From the NCBI GenBank assembly GCA_022771695.1, contig JALEKJ010000028.1:17898-81897 (forward strand): a stretch of 64,000 bases of DNA. Reading direction: 5' to 3'. Below, one piece after another: positions 44,728-52,908 of this stretch. The notes beneath the pieces are model-generated. The model did not search any database. It was given only the letters and a program-made list of their open reading frames with translations, and had not been told where the DNA came from. A program made the translations under genes and the position numbers. How positions within the stretch are numbered: position 1 is the first letter of the stretch; every line of letters starts with the position of its first letter. This DNA comes from Roseburia sp. Its GTDB lineage: Bacteria > Bacillota > Clostridia > Lachnospirales > Lachnospiraceae.

Positions 44728-44870
44728 TGGTTTTTACCTCCATACATATCTCTTGATTTTCTGCGGTAAGCCCGCATGCTTTTTTAGGAGTACAATAATG
44801 ATTACTGTAAGTCCTAATCCTATTATTTACAGGCGATAAAATATTATGTTGGTAAATTTTGAGAATTTTC

Positions 44871-44900
44871 TTGACAATTCAAAAAACATCTGCGTATACT
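44871..44900 (+). promoter_or_regulatory. promoter of a short-peptide unit
   Basis: TTGACA at 44871-44876 and TATACT at 44895-44900 are 18 bases apart. It stands about 55 bases before the 28-codon ORF at 44955. Confidence 0.65.
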
Positions 44901-44954
44901 ATCTCTTGTAAGACAACATATGAGCTAAAATTTAAGGAAAGAGAGGTAAAAATT

Positions 44955-45041
44955 ATGATTAAGCTTAGAGTCGTGAACAAATTTACAAACATGAATATGA
45001 ATCATAGTATTACCTCGATGGTGTTTGCTTATCAGCGTTGA
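44955..45041 (+). CDS. 28-residue peptide, possible leader peptide
   Basis: The ORF is 28 codons, with an excellent GAGAGG eight bases before its ATG. The peptide begins MIKLRVVNKFTNMNMN and ends TSMVFAYQR. It has its own promoter (44871) and a strong terminator (45096). It has no signal or membrane segment and is basic and Met/Asn-rich. It could be a real small protein, or a leader peptide whose translation decides whether the terminators before the GNAT gene at 45339 form. I know no homologue. Confidence 0.5.
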   Translation: MIKLRVVNKFTNMNMNHSITSMVFAYQR

Positions 45042-45095
45042 CGTTACATCGCCATGTATGGGAGCGGAGCAGATAGTATATTCTGATAGATAAGA

Positions 45096-45130
45096 CCGTG
45101 GTAATCCTATGGAGTACCACGGATTTTTTT
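45096..45130 (+). terminator. terminator after the short-peptide unit
   Basis: CCGTGGTA (45096-45103) and TACCACGG (45115-45122) form a perfect stem followed by A and seven T. The loop contains TCCTATGGA, complementary to the arm TCCATAGGA at about 45169-45178, allowing an alternative pairing. Confidence 0.85.
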
Positions 45131-45140
45131 ATTAATGCAT

Positions 45141-45166
45141 AAAAGAGCCCGTGAGGGCTCTTTTAT
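45141..45166. terminator. second hairpin terminator in tandem
   Basis: AAAAGAGCCC (45141-45150) and GGGCTCTTTT (45155-45164) form a perfect stem with a GTGA loop. It may act in both directions. It lies ten bases after the first terminator. Confidence 0.75.
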
Positions 45167-45281
45167 TATTCCATAGGAAAGACCTTGTTGAATTAACGTA
45201 ATAAAGTAATGGGATTTCCTATGGAATAAAAAGCACTGCGCGCATAGATGCGCAGCTGTCGCGCAGCGCCATATATGGCGC
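45166..45281. repeat. nested inverted repeats before the 45339 gene
   Basis: A 15-bp inverted repeat (TTATTCCATAGGAAA, 45166-45180, with its inverse at 45215-45229) is followed by CTGCGC-N8-GCGCAG (45236-45255) and a perfect 16-base palindrome GCGCC-ATATAT-GGCGC (45266-45281). The GC-rich part is unlike its AT-rich surroundings. It may be a small non-autonomous mobile element or a regulatory RNA region for the downstream gene. I see no coding capacity. Confidence 0.6.
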
Positions 45282-45338
45282 GGAACGATTCTATCGGGAT
45301 GGGACATCGAGGAAGAGGCAAAAGGGAGGAGTTTGGGA

Positions 45339-46076
45339 TTGGATTATAAACAAATATTAGAGCAGCAGCTAGCAACTGATTATGATTGCAGCATAGCTGA
45401 GGTGCAGGGAACAGAGAATATTTTTCGGATATACAAAGAAAATGAGAACGCGCGCCCGGTAGGGGAAGAAGGCTGTGGATTTAAGCTGGCGTGTGTAAAC
45501 GAAAAACTGTTGGTTATGGCAGAAGCCCCATTATTGGAATGGTGCAAAGAGAAACTTGCGAATGTAAGGGGAACATGGATGTCAGAACCTGCAAATTTGA
45601 TTCGACTTCATGAGAAGCTGAAGGAGTATGGGCAGAGTCTCGCAGACGCACATCATTACTATATTCCGGCGGAAAATGCAAAGAAGCCGGAACATCGATT
45701 TGATGTGAGATGGTATGAAAAAGAAGAAATCAAGAGGTTTGAAGGTGATGAGCGATTTGATGAGGCATTACTTTTTGATGAAGAAACACCGGATATGTTG
45801 GCGGTTTGTGCGATGAAGGGTGAAACGATTCTTGGAATGGCCGGCGCGACGGCTGACACCCCAATGATATGGCAGATTGGAGTCAATGTGACGGAGGAAG
45901 GAAAAGGTCTTGGTGTCGGTACCTATGTGACTGCTCTGCTGAAACAGCGCGTATTGGAAGCGGGAAAAATGCCGATTTACAGTACGGTGGAGAGTCATAT
46001 CAAGTCTCAGAAGGTAGCGCTTGCCGCGGGATTTGTCCCGGCATTTTATGAAATTTTTTCAAAAAAGGAGTCTTAA
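45339..46076 (+). CDS. GNAT family acetyltransferase
   Basis: This protein is about 245 residues from the TTG at 45339, which has GGGAGG nine bases upstream; the TTG at 45333 is too close. The N-terminal half is unassigned and the C-terminal half is a GNAT domain. It has ILGMAGATADTPMIWQIGVNVTEEGKGLGVGTYVTAL as the beta-4/acetyl-CoA loop and SHIKSQKVALAAGFVPAFYE at the end. The substrate is unknown. It follows two terminators and a palindromic region, so expression may be conditional. Confidence 0.82.
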   Translation: MDYKQILEQQLATDYDCSIAEVQGTENIFRIYKENENARPVGEEGCGFKLACVNEKLLVMAEAPLLEWCKEKLANVRGTWMSEPANLIRLHEKLKEYGQSLADAHHYYIPAENAKKPEHRFDVRWYEKEEIKRFEGDERFDEALLFDEETPDMLAVCAMKGETILGMAGATADTPMIWQIGVNVTEEGKGLGVGTYVTALLKQRVLEAGKMPIYSTVESHIKSQKVALAAGFVPAFYEIFSKKES

Positions 46077-46107
46077 AGAGGCTCTTGACAAAAGGAGGAG
46101 CTAGAAA

Positions 46108-47817
46108 GTGAAAAAGTTGTATACGTATGTAGGCCGTTATTGGTATGGATACCTATTTGCAATCGGGTCCATGGTAGCAGCAATTATATTAGATATGTTG
46201 TATCCAAAGATTACGCAAAGCATCGTGGATGATGTCATTCTCGGAGGCAGATTAGAACTGCTGACAAAACTGTTAATCGGCATTGTAATTTGTGGAATCG
46301 GCAGATGTATTTTTGGATATTGCAAGGAGTTTACGTTTGATGTATTGGCATCCAAAATCGGTTCGCAAATGCGAAAAGATTTGTTTGACCATATTCAGTC
46401 CTTGTCCATGAACTATTTTCAGGATACCAATACGGGAGAGCTGATGGCACGCGTCAAAGATGACGTCGATAAAATTTGGAATGCCATGGGTTATGTGGGA
46501 ATGCTCGTAATCGAAGTGGTGATTCATGTCACTATGGTGCTGTACTGCATGTTTACATTGAATTGGAAGCTGGCGTTCGTGCCGCTTGGCACGATGATTG
46601 TCTGCGGTGCGGTAGCGGTCATTATGGAGCGAAAACTCGATAAGATTTATGAGGAAATCAGTGAGGAAAATGCAGTATTGACTACGGTTGCTGAGGAAAA
46701 TCTGGCGGGCGTGCGTACGGTAAAAGCATTTGCCAGAGAAAAACATGAGATAGAAAAGTTCCTGTCACATAACAACCGATACTATGAACTGAATATCAGT
46801 CAGTCCAAGGTTCTGGTAAAGTATTATCCGCTGTTTCAGTTTGTGGGAAAACTTCTTCCGGTATGTACGACTATTCTGGGTGGCATTTTTGTTATGAATG
46901 GAAATATGACACTCGGAGCGTTGGTGGCATTCGTGGAATATAGCAGAAACTGTACCTGGCCGATGGAGATGATGGGATGGCTGACAAATGATGTGTCCTC
47001 TGCAGTTGCCTCCTACAAAAAGATTCGCAAAATTTATGGCGAAGAGGCGGAGATTAAGGACAATGAACAGCCGGTATGCTTAGAACAGGTGCAAGGCGCT
47101 ATTTGCTTTGAAAATGTGTCTTTTTCATTGGAGGATAAGGAAATATTAAAGGATATCAGCTTTTCTGTTCCGGCAGGAAAAACGCTTGGAATTATGGGGG
47201 CGACCGGTTCGGGAAAATCTTCCATTATCAACTTGCTGCATCGTTTTTACGATGCGACAAAAGGTTCGGTAAAGGTTGATGATGTGGATGTACGAAACTT
47301 GAGTTTAAAGCAGTTGCGCAGTAATGTTGCGGTTGTGCTTCAGGATGTTTTCCTTTTCTCGGATACCATTGAGGAAAATATCAAGATGGGACAGCGTAAG
47401 AAGCTTCCGATGGAGGAAGTCAGACTGGCCGCAGAACATGCCAAGGCGCGCGGGTTTATTGAAAAAATGGATGAACAGTATGAGACGGTGATTGGAGAGC
47501 GCGGGGTAGGCCTTTCCGGTGGACAGAAGCAGCGTATCAGCATTGCGCGTGCGCTGGCAAAACACAGTCCGATTCTGGTGTTGGACGATTCCACTTCTGC
47601 ACTCGATATGGAGACGGAGCATGAGATTCAAAAGATGTTAAACACCTTGGAAGATACTACAAAGGTTATCATTGCACATCGTATCTCTGCGGTGCGCCAT
47701 GCAGATGAAATCATCTATCTGGAAGACGGAAAAATCGCAGAGCGCGGCACACATGAGGAGTTACTTGCAAAGAAAGGGCTGTACTATCAGACTTATATGG
47801 CACAGTATTCCGCGTAA
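46108..47817 (+). CDS. ABC exporter half-transporter, degenerate-site subunit
   Basis: This 569-residue protein has six membrane helices followed by an ATPase domain. Walker A is GATGSGKS at 364-371, Q-loop VVLQDVFLFSD, signature LSGGQKQRISIARAL, and Walker B ILVLDDSTSALD, where Asp replaces the catalytic Glu. Switch His is IIAHRISAV. The replacement marks the degenerate half of a heterodimeric exporter such as BmrCD or TM287/288. The start is GTG with AAAAGGAGGAG upstream. The canonical-Glu partner is encoded at 48049, on the other side of a structured repeat. Confidence 0.9.
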   Translation: MKKLYTYVGRYWYGYLFAIGSMVAAIILDMLYPKITQSIVDDVILGGRLELLTKLLIGIVICGIGRCIFGYCKEFTFDVLASKIGSQMRKDLFDHIQSLSMNYFQDTNTGELMARVKDDVDKIWNAMGYVGMLVIEVVIHVTMVLYCMFTLNWKLAFVPLGTMIVCGAVAVIMERKLDKIYEEISEENAVLTTVAEENLAGVRTVKAFAREKHEIEKFLSHNNRYYELNISQSKVLVKYYPLFQFVGKLLPVCTTILGGIFVMNGNMTLGALVAFVEYSRNCTWPMEMMGWLTNDVSSAVASYKKIRKIYGEEAEIKDNEQPVCLEQVQGAICFENVSFSLEDKEILKDISFSVPAGKTLGIMGATGSGKSSIINLLHRFYDATKGSVKVDDVDVRNLSLKQLRSNVAVVLQDVFLFSDTIEENIKMGQRKKLPMEEVRLAAEHAKARGFIEKMDEQYETVIGERGVGLSGGQKQRISIARALAKHSPILVLDDSTSALDMETEHEIQKMLNTLEDTTKVIIAHRISAVRHADEIIYLEDGKIAERGTHEELLAKKGLYYQTYMAQYSA

Positions 47818-47822
47818 GCAAT

Positions 47823-48025
47823 GAGCAGCGCCCGCGGAAACGAAGAAAGCCTGACTGCTTGCAGGCAAGGATTTCTTCGATGACGTGGATGCGGCGAATG
47901 CCGCGAAACGAGAGAGCTGAAAGCTCTCGAGTGTTGCGCTGCGGAGAAGATGAGAATGCAGGGATGCGGCGAATGCCGCGAAACGAGAGAGCTGAAAGCT
48001 CTCGAGTGTTGCGCTGCGGAGAAGA
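47823..48025 (+). repeat. structured intergenic repeat, copy B, with 64-bp tandem duplication
   Basis: This copy has the same plan as that at 20102. The outer stem is GCAGCGC (47825-47831) with GCGCTGC (47936-47942), and an arm CGAAGAAA/TTTCTTCG (47841-47848, 47872-47879) has a GCCTG/CAGGC top. A GCGGC-GAAT-GCCGC hairpin (47891-47904) and a GAGAGCT-GAA-AGCTCTC hairpin (47912-47928) follow. The 64 bases at 47887-47950 are repeated without change at 47962-48025, 75 bases later. It lies between two genes that should be co-transcribed, so it is probably present in their mRNA. Confidence 0.75.
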
Positions 48026-48048
48026 AAAAATTTGAGAGGAGAATTGTC

Positions 48049-49839
48049 GTGGCAGTTAATTCTTATAGAGAAGACGAATTTATGGAAAACACCGACAAAA
48101 AGAAAATCTTGCGCCGGTTATTTTCCTACTTACTGGAGTATAAAAGTATACTGCTCGCCGTACTTTTTTGTATGGGTGTGACAGTAGCCATTTCGCTAGT
48201 CAATCCGCTCTTGATTGAGGAAGCAATCGACCATTATATAGCGGATTCTGATTTTAGGGGCTTATTAAAGCTTGGATTATTTGCATTACTTTTAAATATT
48301 GTTTTCATCGTAATGGTGAAAATACGAATGTATGTAATGGCAATGGTATCAAACAAAATTTTGCTAAAGATACGGCAGGATTTGTATGAACATATCCAGA
48401 CCTTATCGTTTGCATTTTTTGACAGCAGACCAACCGGAAAGATTCTTGCAAGAATCATTGGCGATGTAAACTCGCTGAAGGATGTGCTTGTAAATGTCGT
48501 GACGACATTGATTCCGGAGTTTGTGACCGTTGCAGGTGTTGTGATTATTATGCTTGTGAAGGATTGGCGGCTTGCGTTAGCGTCGCTTAGCACCATCCCG
48601 CTGATGATTGCGGGAATCTGGTTTGTGCAGACTGCATCCCACAAGCGCTGGCAGATTTTTCGTAAGAAATCTTCCAATCTGAACGCGTATGTACATGAAG
48701 ATATCGCCGGCATGAACGTGGTACAGAGCTTTGGTGCAGAAGAGGAAACCAGAGAGATTTTTGGCAATTTGACGGATGAACATCAGCAGTCGTTTGTGGA
48801 TGCGGTTATTTACGCGGATATGTTTGGTCCGGTCGTTGATTTCTGCTGGGGAATCGGTGCGATGATGCTGTACCTGGTGGGCGTGCGGTTCATAGGTGGC
48901 GAGACGGTTTCAGTCGGGCTTTTGGTGGCATTCGGAACGTATATTAATATGTTCTGGAATCCGATTATGAACCTGAGTAATTTTTATAACAATCTGGTGA
49001 CGAATCTGACAGCGGCAGAGCGAATCTTTGATATACTGGATACAGAGGCGGATATTGTGGATGCGGATGATGTTGTCGAATTACCGGAGGTAAAAGGAGA
49101 GGTGGAATTTTCACATGTAAGCTTTACCTATGATAAAGGCACTCCGGCAGAGACAAAGGTGTTAGAGGACGTCAGCTTTTCGGTAAAACCGGGAGAGACG
49201 ATTGCACTTGTCGGCCCGACGGGAGCGGGAAAGACGACGATTGTGAACTTAATTAGCCGTTTTTATGATATTGAAGAAGGCGTGATTACCATTGATGGTT
49301 ATGATTTGACCAAGGTGTCGATTCACAGTCTGCGGCAGCAGATGGGTGTTATGACACAGGATAATTTTATTTTCCACGGAACCGTGCGCGAGAATATCCT
49401 GTACGGAAAGCTCGATGCGACCGAGGAAGAGATGATTGCGGCGGCGAAGGCAGTCAACGCACATGACTTTATCATGAAAATGGAAAAAGGGTATGATACC
49501 GAGTTGAAGGAGCACGGCGCAGGGCTTTCCATCGGACAACGCCAGTTGATTGCATTTGCACGAACCATGGTGTCTATGCCCAAAATTTTGATTTTGGACG
49601 AAGCAACTTCCAGTATCGATACACATACGGAGATTCTCGTGCAGAAAGGTATCGAAGCACTACTGTCCGGTCGTACCAGTTTTGTTATCGCGCATCGTCT
49701 GTCTACGATTCAGAATGCGGATCGTATCTTTGTCATTGACCAGGGAGGCATCCTAGAGCAGGGAAGCCCGGCAGAGTTGATGGAAAAGAAGGGCGCATAT
49801 TATCGGCTTTATATGAAGCAGTTTGAAGGAGTGGCGTAG
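48049..49839 (+). CDS. ABC exporter half-transporter, catalytic-Glu subunit
   Basis: This 596-residue protein has six membrane helices, Walker A GPTGAGKT at 389-396, Walker B ILILDEATSSID with the catalytic Glu, and switch VIAHRLSTI. The signature is LSIGQRQLIAFART instead of LSGGQ. The altered signature matches the Glu-to-Asp change in the partner at 46108, so together they form one active and one degenerate ATP site. The GTG at 48049 has AGAGGAG seven bases upstream. The longer frame from 47950 would translate the repeat and is rejected. Drug or peptide export is likely. Confidence 0.9.
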   Translation: MAVNSYREDEFMENTDKKKILRRLFSYLLEYKSILLAVLFCMGVTVAISLVNPLLIEEAIDHYIADSDFRGLLKLGLFALLLNIVFIVMVKIRMYVMAMVSNKILLKIRQDLYEHIQTLSFAFFDSRPTGKILARIIGDVNSLKDVLVNVVTTLIPEFVTVAGVVIIMLVKDWRLALASLSTIPLMIAGIWFVQTASHKRWQIFRKKSSNLNAYVHEDIAGMNVVQSFGAEEETREIFGNLTDEHQQSFVDAVIYADMFGPVVDFCWGIGAMMLYLVGVRFIGGETVSVGLLVAFGTYINMFWNPIMNLSNFYNNLVTNLTAAERIFDILDTEADIVDADDVVELPEVKGEVEFSHVSFTYDKGTPAETKVLEDVSFSVKPGETIALVGPTGAGKTTIVNLISRFYDIEEGVITIDGYDLTKVSIHSLRQQMGVMTQDNFIFHGTVRENILYGKLDATEEEMIAAAKAVNAHDFIMKMEKGYDTELKEHGAGLSIGQRQLIAFARTMVSMPKILILDEATSSIDTHTEILVQKGIEALLSGRTSFVIAHRLSTIQNADRIFVIDQGGILEQGSPAELMEKKGAYYRLYMKQFEGVA

Positions 49840-49840
49840 G

Positions 49841-50299
49841 ATGATTACTTTTGTGACAGATTCTGATAAGAAAGCGAGTATAGCATCGGATATTTTGCAT
49901 CAGCTTCCGGAGTGGTTCGGTTTGCCGGAGAGTACAAAGACATATATTGAAGATAGCAAAGAGCTACCGTTTTGGGCTTGCTTTGAGGCGGAGAAACCTG
50001 CGGGGTTTCTTGCATTAAAAGAAACGAGCCCATATACCGTAGAAATTTACGTGATGGGTGTGCTGAAAGAAAAGCATAGAAGCGGAATCGGTTCATTGCT
50101 GGTTCAGGAATGTGAGGCGTATGCCAAGGAAAAAGGTTATGAATTCCTTCAAGTCAAGACAGTACAAAAAGGGCATTATGAGGAATACGACCGGACAAAT
50201 GCTTTCTATGAGCGGCTGGGATTTCGGGAACTTGAGTGTTTTCCAACCTTATGGGATGCGTGGAATCCGTGCCAGATTTATGTAAAAACAGTGAAATGA
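49841..50299 (+). CDS. GNAT family acetyltransferase
   Basis: This 152-residue GNAT protein has VEIYVMGVLKEKHRSGIGSLLVQECEAYAKEKGYEFLQVKT, which covers beta-4 and the acetyl-CoA loop (RSGIGS). YDRTNAFYERLGFRELE supplies the terminal strand. The ATG at 49841 directly follows the ABC exporter stop and has GAAGGAG inside the end of that gene, so it is probably co-expressed. The substrate is unknown. A role with the exporter in drug resistance is only a guess from position. Confidence 0.85.
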   Translation: MITFVTDSDKKASIASDILHQLPEWFGLPESTKTYIEDSKELPFWACFEAEKPAGFLALKETSPYTVEIYVMGVLKEKHRSGIGSLLVQECEAYAKEKGYEFLQVKTVQKGHYEEYDRTNAFYERLGFRELECFPTLWDAWNPCQIYVKTVK

Positions 50300-50312
50300 G
50301 AGGATGGTTACA

Positions 50313-50780
50313 ATGTCATTAGAAAAAGCAAAAGAGCATTTAAAAAAGTATGGAATGGACGAAAGAATTATGGAATTCCCGGTTTCTTCCGCAACGGTAA
50401 AAGAGGCAGCGGAAGCGTTAAGCTGCAGTGAGGCAGAAATTGCAAAAACACTGGGATTTGTGGTAAATGAGGAGGCAATCTTAATCGTGACTGCCGGAGA
50501 CCAGAAAATAGATAATTCCAAATATAAAGCACAGTTTCATACAAAAGCCAAAATGATTGCATTTGAAGATGTTGAAAACATTGTGGGACATGAGGTTGGC
50601 GGTGTCTGCCCTTTTGGAATTCCTGACAATGTGACGGTTTATCTGGATGTTTCACTAAAAAGATTTGACACGGTCTATCCTGCCTGCGGCAGCCATAACA
50701 GCGCGATAAAATTAGCGATTGCTGAATTGGAACAGGCGTCTGAGTATGAGGCTTGGATAGATGTATGCAAAGCGATTTAA
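50313..50780 (+). CDS. YbaK/EbsC-type aminoacyl-tRNA deacylase
   Basis: This 155-residue YbaK/ProX-like editing domain has SSATVKEAAEALSCSEAEIAKTLGFVV, then VTAGDQKIDNSKYK, GHEVGGVCPFGIP and YPACGSHNSAIKL. The GGVCPFG and AGSxxS-like (ACGSHNS) patterns are those of the free-standing proteins that clear mischarged tRNA. The ATG at 50313 is used because GAGAGG is directly adjacent to the earlier ATG at 50304. The next gene begins before its end in another frame but starts properly at 50803. Confidence 0.87.
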   Translation: MSLEKAKEHLKKYGMDERIMEFPVSSATVKEAAEALSCSEAEIAKTLGFVVNEEAILIVTAGDQKIDNSKYKAQFHTKAKMIAFEDVENIVGHEVGGVCPFGIPDNVTVYLDVSLKRFDTVYPACGSHNSAIKLAIAELEQASEYEAWIDVCKAI

Positions 50781-50802
50781 TAAGGAAGAGAGGAAAACTG
50801 AG

Positions 50803-51450
50803 ATGACAAGAGTAGAACGTACAGAGCAGTTTTTAAAAGAATCTTTTCAAAATAGCACATATTTCGCAGTACACCGGAGTGAAATGGATTATCGCCTCGA
50901 ACATTCTTACCGTGTTGCCAATATCGCAAAGAAAATAGCACAAGAGGAAGGCATGGATGTAGAGGGGATGGTAATCGCAGGACTTCTGCACGATGTCGCC
51001 TACTGCGAAGAATTTCAGGGAGAAGATGGATGGCTCAATCATGGAAGGAAATCTGCGCAGATTGCACGACCGTTTTTGGTGGATATGGGTCTTCCTAATG
51101 AACTGGTACAGGAGATATGCTATGGAATCGCAATTCATGTGGACGATAAGGCAGATTTCCCGGGAGAAAAGACTGCCGTTGCCGAAACAGTTGGAGATGC
51201 GGATAATATAGACCGTTTTGATGCATATCGCATTTATGAAGGGCTGCAATATACAAAGTTTAGCGAACTGTCATTGGAAGAAAAGACAGAGAAGGTGAAT
51301 GAAACACTTGCTAAATTAGAAAAGTACGAGCACTTGGAATTGGGAACCAAAACAGCAACAGAAATGTGGAAAGAAAAAATTGGGTTCCAGAAAGAATTTT
51401 ATCAGAGATTGCGCGGACAGATGCTGCATAGCAAATTTATAGATAAATGA
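50803..51450 (+). CDS. HD-domain phosphohydrolase
   Basis: This 215-residue protein has the HD metal-binding pattern: H in LEHSYRVANIAKKIA, HD in IAGLLHDVAYCEE, H in YGIAIHVDD and D in VGDADNIDRFDAYRI. Such proteins cleave phosphate from nucleotides or related compounds. The substrate is not indicated. The ATG at 50803 has AGAGG nine bases upstream and the longer frame overlaps the previous gene. The C-terminus is helical and charged (KIGFQKEFYQRLRGQ). Confidence 0.85.
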   Translation: MTRVERTEQFLKESFQNSTYFAVHRSEMDYRLEHSYRVANIAKKIAQEEGMDVEGMVIAGLLHDVAYCEEFQGEDGWLNHGRKSAQIARPFLVDMGLPNELVQEICYGIAIHVDDKADFPGEKTAVAETVGDADNIDRFDAYRIYEGLQYTKFSELSLEEKTEKVNETLAKLEKYEHLELGTKTATEMWKEKIGFQKEFYQRLRGQMLHSKFIDK

Positions 51451-51472
51451 ATATGGGAGAAGGGGAAAAAAC

Positions 51473-51988
51473 ATGAAAGATGTTTTTCTTGTATACAATA
51501 CGAGTTGCTTTTATGAAATTGTCATCTTAAATTACTTCATGAGCGTTACAAATTGTAACGTTGTGTTTTGCTCGCCGGATGGCGAACCAATCCGCACGAT
51601 GGAGGGATATTCGGTAAATGTGGATACCTCGTTAGACAAGATAAGTTTGGACGAGGTAAGAAGCTTTATCGTGCCCGGCGGAAATGTGTCTGTAATTAAT
51701 AACGAAACAGTGAAAGACGTCCTTGTGAAGCTGAGAGGGAAGCAAGCTCTGATTGCCGGAATCTGTGCAGGCGTGGATGTGTTGGAGGAAGCCGGTATTC
51801 TGGAAGGTATTAAATCACCACATTCCACCGATGTGGATGTGATGAATGATCATCATGTGATTACCTCGCGTGCCAATGGCTACGTGGATTTTGCGATAGA
51901 GGTCGCAAAGGAGTTAGATCTGTTTGAAAATGAAGCGGACTTGCAGGAGACAATCGATTTCTGGAAGTATCATAAGAGGATGCAGTAG
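51473..51988 (+). CDS. DJ-1/PfpI family protein, second
   Basis: This 171-residue protein has the DJ-1/PfpI nucleophile elbow ALIAGICAGVDVLEEAGIL with the cysteine at about residue 98, then DHHVITSRANGYVDFAIEVAKEL. The N-terminus (FLVYNTSCFYEIVILNYFM) lacks the acidic DGCEE stretch of the copy at 43856, so the two are different subfamilies rather than a recent duplication. The role is unknown. It is part of a run of same-strand short genes. Confidence 0.83.
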   Translation: MKDVFLVYNTSCFYEIVILNYFMSVTNCNVVFCSPDGEPIRTMEGYSVNVDTSLDKISLDEVRSFIVPGGNVSVINNETVKDVLVKLRGKQALIAGICAGVDVLEEAGILEGIKSPHSTDVDVMNDHHVITSRANGYVDFAIEVAKELDLFENEADLQETIDFWKYHKRMQ

Positions 51989-52042
51989 AGGAAAGTGTGT
52001 ATGCGCTGACGGCGGTGTGCTGCGCAGATGAAGGAGGTATGT

Positions 52043-52855
52043 ATGGTTGCAAAAGTAGTAATCGATAATATTTCAAAAAATGATTTGATTCCCGAGTGGG
52101 GACTTTGTATTTACATTGAGCATGATGGGCACAAGCTTTTGCTGGATACCGGTGGGAGCGGAAAATTTGCAGAGAATGCCAAGTCACTTGGAATTTCGTT
52201 AGAAGAAATTGAATACGGCGTTTTATCTCATGCACATTATGACCATGCGGATGGCTTGGCAACTTTTTTTGAACAGAACAGGAAAGCCTCCTTCTATCTG
52301 CGGGAAGGTGCCGCGGAAAACTGCTACGGAAAAAAGTGGATTTTTCACAAGTACATAGGGATTCAAAAGGGAATTTTGAAAAAGTATCAGGAGCGTATCG
52401 TATATGCAAAGGGTGATTATGAACTTTTTCCCGGCGCATATTTAATTCCGCATAAGACGCCGCGATTGGAAGCAATCGGAAAAAGGGCGAACATGTATGT
52501 GAAGAACGGGCATAGATGGTGTCCGGATGCTTTTAGTCATGAGCAAAGCCTCGTACTTTTTACAGAAAAGGGCTTGGTTATTTTCAATAGTTGTTCGCAT
52601 GGCGGCGCGGATAATATTATCAAAGAAGTTGCCGAGACATTTCCGGGAGAGCCGATGTATGCGCTGATAGGCGGATTTCATCTGTTTATATCGCCGGAGG
52701 AGGATGTGCGGGCGCTGGCAGAGCGGATTCGTGCGACCGGTATACAGAAAGTGATTACCGGACACTGTACCGGAAAGCGGGCGTATGGAATTTTAAAAGA
52801 GGAACTCGGCAACTGTGTGGAGCAGATGTACACGGGATTTGAGATTACGGTGTGA
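52043..52855 (+). CDS. MBL-fold metallohydrolase
   Basis: This 270-residue protein has the metallo-beta-lactamase metal motif HAHYDHADG at about residue 63. GLCIYIEHDGHKLLLDTGGSGKF and a later FNSCSHGGADNII and ALIGGFHLF complete the fold. It resembles the 7,8-dihydropterin-6-methyl-4-aminobenzenephosphate synthase-like group. The substrate is unknown. The ATG at 52043 has AAGGAGGT upstream. The cysteine in KVITGHCTGKRA takes the final ligand region. Confidence 0.87.
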   Translation: MVAKVVIDNISKNDLIPEWGLCIYIEHDGHKLLLDTGGSGKFAENAKSLGISLEEIEYGVLSHAHYDHADGLATFFEQNRKASFYLREGAAENCYGKKWIFHKYIGIQKGILKKYQERIVYAKGDYELFPGAYLIPHKTPRLEAIGKRANMYVKNGHRWCPDAFSHEQSLVLFTEKGLVIFNSCSHGGADNIIKEVAETFPGEPMYALIGGFHLFISPEEDVRALAERIRATGIQKVITGHCTGKRAYGILKEELGNCVEQMYTGFEITV

Positions 52856-52908
52856 CAATAAATGAGAGATAAGCGGAGATTATACGAGAAGGATACTGTG
52901 AGGTGCGC

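Noticed and set aside
47950..48048. N-terminal extension of the second ABC exporter subunit from ATG 47950
   Set aside because: It would translate the structured repeat and lacks a ribosome binding site, while GTG 48049 has AGAGGAG at ideal spacing and gives the usual protein length.
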